Source: DAOUEG01 sp964595455 (lineage in GTDB: Bacteria > Chloroflexota > Dehalococcoidia > Dehalococcoidales > RBG-16-60-22). Taken from it: 35,533 bases of DNA. The stretch spans positions 1 to 35,533 of the forward strand of contig CAZQQL010000020.1 in the NCBI GenBank assembly GCA_964595455.1, in the 5' to 3' direction. Below are positions 30,031-35,533 of this stretch, in pieces. The translations under genes and the position numbers were made by a program. Within the stretch, counting starts at the first letter, position 1. Each line of letters opens with the position of its first letter. The notes under the pieces are model-generated. The model saw only the letters and a program-made list of their open reading frames with translations, ran no database searches and was not told where the DNA came from.

Positions 30031-30054
30031 CCCGGCTGAAACCTCTGCAAGTTT

Positions 30055-30081
30055 GGGGGGCTGGTAGAAAGCCCCCCTTTT
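30055..30081 (+). terminator. Intrinsic terminator
   Basis: GGGGGGCT (30055-30062) and AGCCCCCC (30070-30077) form a perfect 8-bp stem with a 7-nt loop, followed by TTTT. Confidence 0.85.
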
Positions 30082-30371
30082 GTTGGGGTTGGTTTTCCCG
30101 GTTTTCGATCTTCATTAATATTGGGGTAACAATATTCTGCTAAGTTACTATCAGGTTAAAGTACAGGGTGGCACGCAACGAAGGTGAGGTATTTACGTAT
30201 TGACCGGGCGGGAAAACCACGTGGTACAATAATAAGGTAAGGGAACCAATCAGGTAATTACCTAGCAACTCCGTCAACCTGTACGAACAAGCTCGTACTC
30301 TCTGTATTTCCCACTCGAGCCGTCCCAACGAATTTCTGCGCGCGTCCGCGCGCGCCTGAAAGGTGAATCAC
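30082..30371 (+). other. Intergenic region before the alpha/beta hydrolase
   Basis: TTGACC (30200-30205) and TACAAT (30225-30230) are 19 nt apart, a possible but long-spaced promoter. GCGCGCG (30338-30344) and CGCGCGC (30349-30355) form a 7-bp GC-only hairpin 17 bp before the start codon; the alternating GC tract could affect translation initiation. Confidence 0.45.
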
Positions 30372-31154
30372 GTGGCTGCTATCCAGGTCAAGAAGGTCAA
30401 GGTGGACAAACGGGACGTGCGCTATTACAAAGCCGGCAGCGGCGAGCCCATCGTGGTGATACACGGCGGCGGCGGCGACGCACGGACGTGGTATAAGAAC
30501 ATCGAGGAACTGGCGCGCACCTACACTGTCTACGCACCGGACCTCCCCGGTTACGGCGGCAGCGCCCGGCTCGACGGCGACTATTTCATCCCCGAATTGA
30601 CGAGGTTCCTGGACCGGTTCACCCGCAAGCTCAAGCTGGAGCAGTTCTACCTGGTCGGACATTCCCTCGGCGGCGGCATCGCCCTCAATTACGCACTGGA
30701 ATTCCCCACGAGGATCAAGAAGCTGGTGCTCGTCAGCAGCCTGTGCCTGGGACGGGAGATTGCCTTCTGGGTACGGCTCCTCTCCATTCCGGCCATCCTC
30801 AAGGCCGCCGGTGCGGTAGTGCTCGGAGCATTGAATACCATCAAGTGGATGGTGAAGCTTCTCAACCCGGCCGGCTATATCATGCCGATGTCACCCGCCA
30901 GCGTCTATGTCGGCGGGGCCATTTCGACGTTCAAGCAGCAGAGCCTCGTCCTCGAGGAACGGCTGGCAGAAGTGACGGTCCCCACGTTGCTCGTCTGGGG
31001 CGAGAAAGACCCCATCGTGCCGGTCAAGCACGCATTCCGGGCGGCCGGGGTCATCCCGCAGTGCCAGGTGAAGGTGTTCTCGGAAGTAGGCCACGACGTT
31101 CACCGCGACGAACTGTACGGCTTTTCCCATGCCGTTACGAAGTTCCTCGGCTAG
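30372..31154 (+). CDS. Alpha/beta-fold hydrolase
   Basis: The 260-residue protein has the oxyanion-hole segment VVIHGGGGDARTW, the nucleophile elbow GHSLGGG, the acid region WGEKDPIVP and the terminal His in EVGHDVHRDE, so the Ser-Asp-His triad is complete. A hydrophobic lid region lies around residues 130-180. Family members hydrolyse esters, lactones or C-C bonds; the substrate is unknown. GTG at 30372 has AAAGG at a proper distance; GTG at 30363 is too close to it. It is a single gene. Confidence 0.9.
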   Translation: MAAIQVKKVKVDKRDVRYYKAGSGEPIVVIHGGGGDARTWYKNIEELARTYTVYAPDLPGYGGSARLDGDYFIPELTRFLDRFTRKLKLEQFYLVGHSLGGGIALNYALEFPTRIKKLVLVSSLCLGREIAFWVRLLSIPAILKAAGAVVLGALNTIKWMVKLLNPAGYIMPMSPASVYVGGAISTFKQQSLVLEERLAEVTVPTLLVWGEKDPIVPVKHAFRAAGVIPQCQVKVFSEVGHDVHRDELYGFSHAVTKFLG

Positions 31155-31188
31155 TGCTTGAAGCAAAGAATAGACCCGTTAAGAGTAC

Positions 31189-31320
31189 CGCTCACCCTGA
31201 GCTTGTCGAAGGGCGGGCCGATAGTTCATAAGCTCGGTAAAACGCGTGTATAATCAATGTACAGACGGGTTACCAAAAGCGTCTCCGGCGAGCACAGTTT
31301 TGACCTTTGAGTTTTGACCT
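31189..31320 (+). repeat. Two repeat elements after the hydrolase gene
   Basis: CGCTCACCCTGAGCTTGTCG with AAGGGCGG (31189-31216) is a dispersed repeat type with CCCT...AGGG ends. GTTTTGACCTTTGAGTTTTG with ACCT (31297-31320) is the inverse of the AAAGTCAAAGGTCAAA tract at 14501-14529. Confidence 0.55.
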
Positions 31321-31328
31321 ACCCCGTA

Positions 31329-31895
31329 TTACCGGTGCTCATGGTGAGGGTCCGCCAGCAGGTGCTTCTGGTACTCCTCGTACATTCCCACGATGTTCTT
31401 GTGCCGGACCAGCGCCTGCCCTATCCCATATCGTTTTTTGAGGCGCAGCGGCACGCAGCAGCAGGAACAGCAGGAGCAGACGGCGTAGTAGTCTCCCCGG
31501 CACTGTATGGCCGTCAGTATCAGGCCGCGCTTATGGCTATCCTCCAGGATGTCCAACGCTGTCTGCTTGTCTATCTCCTTTGAATCTTCCGGCATGGCTT
31601 CCTCGAAGATATGGCGGGTCGGCCCGAGGAGTATCTCGTTGTCCTGTGGGTTATCGCAATGCTTGAATACTTTCCGGCAGGAGCACTCCGCCCGGGCTAC
31701 GCCTTCTGATATTTCAACAAGTTGTTTTGCCTCCGCCGGCGTCAGCAGGTACGCATTGTGGAGGCCGCTCCACCTGTTCCCGAAGTACCGGGCAATGCCG
31801 CCGACCAGCGGTACGCGCGTCCAGGCGGCGAAGAACATGTAGAACCGCAGGACGTTGCGGCGGTTCTTACTGTAAAACTTCAGCGTGTGGTGCAT
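31329..31895 (-). CDS. Cysteine-rich putative Fe-S protein with a CxCCxCCC motif
   Basis: The 188-residue protein has ten cysteines: CSCRKVFKHC (Cys71, Cys73, Cys80), Cys132, and YAVCSCCSCCCVPL (Cys140, 142, 143, 145, 146, 147). The dense CxCCxCCC block resembles the C-N-CC-x-CCC blocks of ferredoxin-like proteins in strict anaerobes, so cluster or metal binding is likely. The N-terminal helix is basic. The start at 31895 is chosen over 32042 because the extension overlaps the upstream gene and looks out of frame with it. It follows the pyruvate-kinase-like gene by 7 bp, probably as one transcript. Confidence 0.75.
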   Translation of the reverse strand: MHHTLKFYSKNRRNVLRFYMFFAAWTRVPLVGGIARYFGNRWSGLHNAYLLTPAEAKQLVEISEGVARAECSCRKVFKHCDNPQDNEILLGPTRHIFEEAMPEDSKEIDKQTALDILEDSHKRGLILTAIQCRGDYYAVCSCCSCCCVPLRLKKRYGIGQALVRHKNIVGMYEEYQKHLLADPHHEHR

Positions 31896-31902
31896 GGTAC
31901 AA

Positions 31903-32478
31903 TTATAATCGCGGTTTGCAGATGATCTCCCGGACTTTTGAGTTGAAGAACCGGTGCGTGGGTGAAGGCTGGATAACGAGGGCGGTGTCCGCGCCGCGCC
32001 CGGAGCCGCCGATTGATAGGCAGTCCTCGTCCGTGCGGACATGACCGGCGTCTGCAGCCATGGCGGCGATCTCCAGCGCCACCTTGGTGCCCTGCCCGAA
32101 GGTCCGCAGCGCCATGGCGATGGTGTCCCCCATGGACACGGTCAGTCCCGGCGGGGTGCCTTCCCGCGCCAAAGCCCGCTGCAGGCCCCCGAAAGCATGG
32201 GCGGCCGTCAGGACGATGCCGCCTTTCTCGATGATGTGCCGGCGGTTTTCCTCCGTCAATTCCTGCTCGTCCGGTTTGAAGAATCCGGTCACGTGAGAGA
32301 CAGAAATCACCTTGCAGCCCTTGAATACCTCCAGCGCCTTGAAGGCGGTCCCCCCGGTGTTGGAGGCAAGGACTATGGACTTGATCCCCAGGGCGTCCGC
32401 GCGGGCTCTGGCAAGCCTGATGACGGCGTCGGTGTTGTCCGGGCCGGGTTTATCGAAATAGGTTGTCATTGCTTCCAT
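31903..32478 (-). CDS. Pyruvate-kinase alpha/beta (C-terminal)-like domain protein
   Basis: The 191-residue protein is a stand-alone domain: TYFDKPGPDNTDAVIRLA, IKSIVLASNTGGTAFKAL, VISVSHVTGF, GGIVLTAAHAFGG, FGQGTKVALEIAAMAADAG and GSGRGADTALVIQP. This pattern matches the pyruvate kinase C-terminal domain as a single-domain protein, seen in archaea and anaerobes. It lacks the catalytic barrel, so pyruvate kinase activity is not expected; sensing or binding a phosphorylated metabolite is a guess. Its neighbour is the Cys-rich protein. Confidence 0.8.
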   Translation of the reverse strand: MEAMTTYFDKPGPDNTDAVIRLARARADALGIKSIVLASNTGGTAFKALEVFKGCKVISVSHVTGFFKPDEQELTEENRRHIIEKGGIVLTAAHAFGGLQRALAREGTPPGLTVSMGDTIAMALRTFGQGTKVALEIAAMAADAGHVRTDEDCLSIGGSGRGADTALVIQPSPTHRFFNSKVREIICKPRL

Positions 32479-32500
32479 AATCAGTTCCTTTTAGCGTAGT

Positions 32501-32550
32501 CTCATTCCCGCGACCTGTCCCGTACACCAGTCGGGAAAGCGGGAATCCAT
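32501..32550 (+). repeat. REP-like palindromic repeat with nested arms
   Basis: ATTCCCGC (32504-32511) and GCGGGAAT (32539-32546) pair, with an inner TCCCG...CGGGA pair. It is the largest copy of the repeat family at 12342 and 16767. Confidence 0.7.
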
Positions 32551-32557
32551 TTCATAT

Positions 32558-33202
32558 TTACTCAATCGTTATCGATTCGGCGATCTTCATGACCGTTTCT
32601 TCATCCAAAGGCCCGCCGAGTACCGCCGCAATGGAAAAATAGCGGGTGTCCTCGCCCCACACCAGCCCGAGCGAGGCGTACCCGTTGCCATTGGCCGGCT
32701 GGTAGACCTTCATGCCCTGGTATTCGCCGATCTCCGCTGGCTCGCCGGCGCCCAGCCCCGTATTGTGGACCATGTAGATGAGAGCGAGCATGATTTTAGG
32801 GTCGTCCGGAAGCGAATAGATCACGGTGACGGTTGTGTTGTTAAACTTGGGTTTCATGGCTTCCGGCAGCACGGCGCCGGATATCGCTACGGAGTAGGGT
32901 CCCCGGGTCAGGCCTTCCGGTACGAACCCCGGCGGCGTAATCCTGAAACCGGCCAGGGTGGACGCGAGTTCCGGGTTGTCGACGTTGAGGACGCCCCGTT
33001 CGTGGTACATGCCTATCTGCGTCTCGTCCAGTCCGATGGCTTTCAGTTCTTCATCGGTGAATGATGGCACTTCAGGCGTCACGCCGGGTGTGTAGGCTGG
33101 GACGGAAGAGGTCGTCTCATCGGCGGTGTCCCCGCAAGAGACAGGAATTAAGGCAAGTGACAGGACAAGCAGCGGGATCAGGACTGCCTTATGGTAGTTC
33201 AT
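32558..33202 (-). CDS. Putative lipoprotein
   Basis: The 214-residue protein has a lipoprotein signal (LLVLSLALIPVSCGD, Cys23 predicted lipidated), a Thr/Pro-rich linker, and a globular domain with FRITPPGFVPEGL, TVTVIYSLPDDPKIMLALIYM and a final TVMKIAESITIE segment. The repeating strand pattern and the last motif resemble DUF4367-like domains, which occur in secreted regulators. Its ATG overlaps the upstream membrane protein gene by 4 nt. The function is unknown. Confidence 0.78.
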   Translation of the reverse strand: MNYHKAVLIPLLVLSLALIPVSCGDTADETTSSVPAYTPGVTPEVPSFTDEELKAIGLDETQIGMYHERGVLNVDNPELASTLAGFRITPPGFVPEGLTRGPYSVAISGAVLPEAMKPKFNNTTVTVIYSLPDDPKIMLALIYMVHNTGLGAGEPAEIGEYQGMKVYQPANGNGYASLGLVWGEDTRYFSIAAVLGGPLDEETVMKIAESITIE

Positions 33203-33723
33203 GCCGGCTGTCCCGCTTCTTTATTGGTTTTCAGGTACTGGACGATGCCGTACCCGGCGGCCAGCAGCCCGACCGGTACCAGTGAAAAGGCTATGTTCTG
33301 CGGTACCTCGTGGAGGTAGCCCGGATTACTGAACACGTGCATCATCTGGTCACCATTTTCTGTAATTACCGGTTGAACGCTGTGGAATGAGGTCGGGAAT
33401 CCCCATATGAGAATCGTGATGCCGAGGGCCACGATAAGCATGCCGCTGACGGCAAGATAAGCTGAACCGCGCAGCGATGCCAGTTTCCCGCCCGCGGCCC
33501 GGTAAACGCCCGCAATGATGATGCCCGCCCCAAGCAGCGGCAGTGCCAGCGAACCATATTTGGCGGCGCCGTAGAGCACGGGATGGTCCGGGACGAGTTC
33601 GACCTGCTGTACCGGGTCAGTGTGCGGTATGCTCGGCGCGATGTGGATCATCCAGCCGGTGAGATAGACCGAGGCGAGAACGATGACGACTCCGACAATG
33701 ACCTGCGGCAGACCGCGTTTCAT
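33199..33723 (-). CDS. Membrane protein, four predicted segments
   Basis: The 174-residue protein has membrane segments at about residues 8-26, 58-75, 86-107 and 141-162, with an extracytoplasmic loop rich in Pro and His after the first. GGAGG precedes the ATG. Its end overlaps the lipoprotein gene by 4 nt, so the two may act together at the cell surface. It is not recognised. Confidence 0.72.
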   Translation of the reverse strand: MKRGLPQVIVGVVIVLASVYLTGWMIHIAPSIPHTDPVQQVELVPDHPVLYGAAKYGSLALPLLGAGIIIAGVYRAAGGKLASLRGSAYLAVSGMLIVALGITILIWGFPTSFHSVQPVITENGDQMMHVFSNPGYLHEVPQNIAFSLVPVGLLAAGYGIVQYLKTNKEAGQPA

Positions 33724-33745
33724 GGCCTCCTCCGTTTTTCTCCGG

Positions 33746-34507
33746 TTATGGTCGGGCGATGGTGTTCCTGAGTATGCCTATGCCTTCTATTTCCACTTCC
33801 ACGGTGTCTCCCGGCTGCATCGGGCCGATGCCCGCCGTCGTGCCGGTGGCGATGACATCGCCGGGGAGCAGGGTCATGACCTCGGACACGAAGCTGACCA
33901 GCACATCCACCGGGAAGATGAGGAAGCTGGTATCGGTGTCCTGCTTGACCTCGCCGTTGAGGCGGGTCTGGAGGCGCAGTTTCGCCGGGGAGAGGTCGGT
34001 CTCGATCCACGGGCCGATGGGGCAGAAGGTATCGAACCCCTTGCCGCGCGTCCACTGCTTGTCCCTGGCCTGGAGGTCGCGGGCGGTGACATCGTTAAGG
34101 CAGGTATAGCCGAGGACGTGCTTGAAGGCGTCTTCCCTGCGCACGTTCTTCGTGACGTCCCTGATGACCACGCCGAGTTCGCCCTCATAGTCCACGCGCT
34201 GCGAGGACGGCGGGTAGATGATAGCATCATCCGGCCCGATGACCGAGGTGGGCGGCTTGAGGAAGATAAGCGGTTCCTCCGGCAGGCGGTGGTCCATCTC
34301 CTCGCCGTGGGAACGGTAGTTCACGCCGAGCGCCACGACCTTGGATGGCTGGCACGGCGCCAGCAGCTTGACCGTTTTCCGGTTGTACCGCAGGCTGGAG
34401 GTATTGATCTCGTTCCCCCAGGGTTCCCCGTCGACGGCGATGATTGACTCGTCTTCCAGGATGCCGAATTTTACCGTGTTTCCCGTACGAAATCTGCAAA
34501 TCTTCAT
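33746..34507 (-). CDS. Fumarylacetoacetate hydrolase (FAH) family protein
   Basis: The 253-residue protein has the FAH fold landmarks: a small N-terminal domain, GVNYRSHGEEM, PLIFLKPPTSVIG, the metal ligand region DYEGELGVVI, YTCLNDVTARDLQ, GFDTFCPIGPWI and a C-terminal DVIATGTTAGIG. The E-x-E and Asp metal ligands are present. Family members hydrolyse or decarboxylate acylpyruvates and related beta-diketones with Mg2+; the substrate is unknown. The start at 34507 is chosen for the MKICRF N-terminus; an ATG at 34570 adds unrelated residues. It probably leads a minus-strand operon with the membrane protein and lipoprotein (22-bp gap). Confidence 0.9.
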   Translation of the reverse strand: MKICRFRTGNTVKFGILEDESIIAVDGEPWGNEINTSSLRYNRKTVKLLAPCQPSKVVALGVNYRSHGEEMDHRLPEEPLIFLKPPTSVIGPDDAIIYPPSSQRVDYEGELGVVIRDVTKNVRREDAFKHVLGYTCLNDVTARDLQARDKQWTRGKGFDTFCPIGPWIETDLSPAKLRLQTRLNGEVKQDTDTSFLIFPVDVLVSFVSEVMTLLPGDVIATGTTAGIGPMQPGDTVEVEIEGIGILRNTIARP

Positions 34508-34659
34508 GCTCAGAGTGTAGCAGAGCCGGGAAGTGGATTCAAGCTGCAGATGCTCATTTCTGCTTGACATTCACCATAATGTACCCCCGTCCAATTTCCG
34601 CGCAAAAACACGTTCTCTGATTGCCCGCAACCGCAGCAATATGGTATATTTGAGAGGTA

Positions 34660-35533
34660 ATGGAAGAAACGATATCTCAAATCCCTTCGGGAGGGGTAAC
34701 TTCCCCGAAGGGATTTTGCGCTGGAGCAGTAGCCGCCGGGATCAAGAAAAAGGTTCCCGGCGCTCTTGATTTAGCCGTGCTTTCCGCCGGGAAACCGGTG
34801 ACCGCCGCGGCGCTCTTTACCCGTAACAAGGTCAAGGCCGCCCCGGTCATCGTTTCCCAGCAGCGCCTGGTCTCCGGCAAGGCCTGCGGCGTCGTCGTCA
34901 ACAGCGGCTGCGCCAACGCCAGTTCGGGGGAAACTGCCATCCGGGACGCCGCGACGATGGCGGACCAGGCCGCTTCCTGCCTCGGGCTGGAGCCGGACTG
35001 CATGCTCGTCGCCTCTACCGGCGTCATCGGCCACTGCCTCCCCATGGACCGCATCGAAGCAGGCCTTACAAAGATAAAAATGAACTCCAACGGCGGCAAC
35101 GACTTCGCCCGCGCCATCATGACCACGGATACCGTCCTCAAGGAAGTCGCCGTGAAGGTCGGGTATTACTCCATCGGCGGGTGCGTCAAGGGTTCCGGCA
35201 TGATCCATCCGGACATGGCGACGATGCTCGCCTTCCTTACTACGGATGCCCCGGTTGACGGCGCGTTTCTCAAGGAAGCGCTGCAAAAAGCCGCGGACGT
35301 CTCGTTCAACATGCTTACTATCGACGGCGATACCAGCACCAATGACAGCCTCTTCATTTTCTCCAGCGGGGAAGCGGGCGGCGAGACCATCACCGCCGGC
35401 AGCCCCGGCGCGGAAATATTCCAGCAGGCCCTCGATTACGTCTGCATCTACCTCGCCAAAGCCATGGCGCGAGACGGTGAAGGCGCCACCAAGCGCATCG
35501 AGGTCACCGTGCGGGGCGCCGCCTCACTGGAAG
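34660..35533 (+). CDS. argJ: Bifunctional ornithine acetyltransferase / N-acetylglutamate synthase (partial)
   Basis: ArgJ moves the acetyl group from N-acetylornithine to glutamate in arginine synthesis. The frame from ATG 34660 (GAGAGG upstream) runs open past the window end, with 291 codons visible. The N-terminus GGVTSPKGFCAGAVAAGIK, the segment LFTRNKVKAAPV, NSGCANASSGE, and the self-cleavage site KGSGMIHPDMATML are in order. Thr in ATML is the nucleophile freed by cleavage. The C-terminal part is missing because the window ends. A perfect 12-bp hairpin lies over codons 7-19. Confidence 0.95.
   Translation, partial: MEETISQIPSGGVTSPKGFCAGAVAAGIKKKVPGALDLAVLSAGKPVTAAALFTRNKVKAAPVIVSQQRLVSGKACGVVVNSGCANASSGETAIRDAATMADQAASCLGLEPDCMLVASTGVIGHCLPMDRIEAGLTKIKMNSNGGNDFARAIMTTDTVLKEVAVKVGYYSIGGCVKGSGMIHPDMATMLAFLTTDAPVDGAFLKEALQKAADVSFNMLTIDGDTSTNDSLFIFSSGEAGGETITAGSPGAEIFQQALDYVCIYLAKAMARDGEGATKRIEVTVRGAASLE
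34680..34717 (+). promoter_or_regulatory. Terminator-like hairpin inside the start of argJ
   Basis: AATCCCTTCGGG (34680-34691) and CCCGAAGGGATT (34704-34715) are perfect 12-bp inverted copies with a 12-nt loop, ending in TTTT. Its first base lies 20 nt after the start codon. Confidence 0.55.

Overview
The window reads as a chromosomal segment of an anaerobic bacterium, most plausibly a member of the Chloroflexota (class Dehalococcoidia or a close relative). This placement is inference. It rests on the gene families (a FabL/hotdog fatty-acid operon followed by a DegV protein and a FakA kinase, a UGSC-type selenoprotein, kynurenine-formamidase-like cyclases, cysteine-rich Fe-S proteins), on moderately GC-rich coding DNA, and on several families of short palindromic intergenic repeats. 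No rRNA, tRNA, CRISPR array or complete insertion sequence was seen.

Left part (1-3850): an AbrB-type antitoxin gene with a perfect palindromic operator and a decayed Doc-like toxin remnant overlapping its stop, a DUF1801 protein, ftsH, and a small membrane protein. Positions 4038-11449 form a tight plus-strand lipid operon: two MaoC-like hotdog proteins (a HadA/HadB-like dehydratase pair), plsX, acpP, fabL (enoyl-ACP reductase III), fabF, fabG, a DegV/FakB fatty-acid-binding protein and a FakA kinase. It joins chain elongation, the acyl-phosphate node (PlsX) and a route for activating free fatty acids (FakAB). A consensus-like promoter (TTGACA, 17 nt, TACCAT) precedes it.

Middle part (11450-18093): an SDR with its own promoter and a palindromic leader, a frameshifted HicB-like gene, a SnoaL-like protein, small membrane proteins, a Cache-HAMP sensor-like protein without an output domain followed by a 55-residue partner, palindromic repeats, and an AT-rich orphan gene carrying a HEPN-like RNxxxH motif. 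Then come mutS behind an unusual leader with degenerate repeats, a YcxB-like membrane protein, and a flavodoxin.

Right part (22304-31154): a UGSC-family protein interrupted by an in-frame TGA that is best read as selenocysteine, with a good bacterial SECIS-like hairpin right behind it. It is followed by a cyclase-family hydrolase, an FMN reductase and a DUF805 protein. Next is a compact locus made of an HPr-kinase-like protein, a PqqD-type peptide-binding protein, a 31-residue peptide with a YxxP leader motif, and a secreted protein with thioester-domain-like motifs. This resembles a minimal RiPP (ribosomally made, modified peptide) system without lasso cyclase or protease. A second cyclase paralogue and an alpha/beta hydrolase follow.

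The end (31329-35533) holds minus-strand genes (FAH-family hydrolase, membrane protein, lipoprotein, pyruvate-kinase-C-terminal-like protein, unusual CxCCxCCC protein) and, divergently, the 5' part of argJ, whose first codons contain a terminator-like hairpin.
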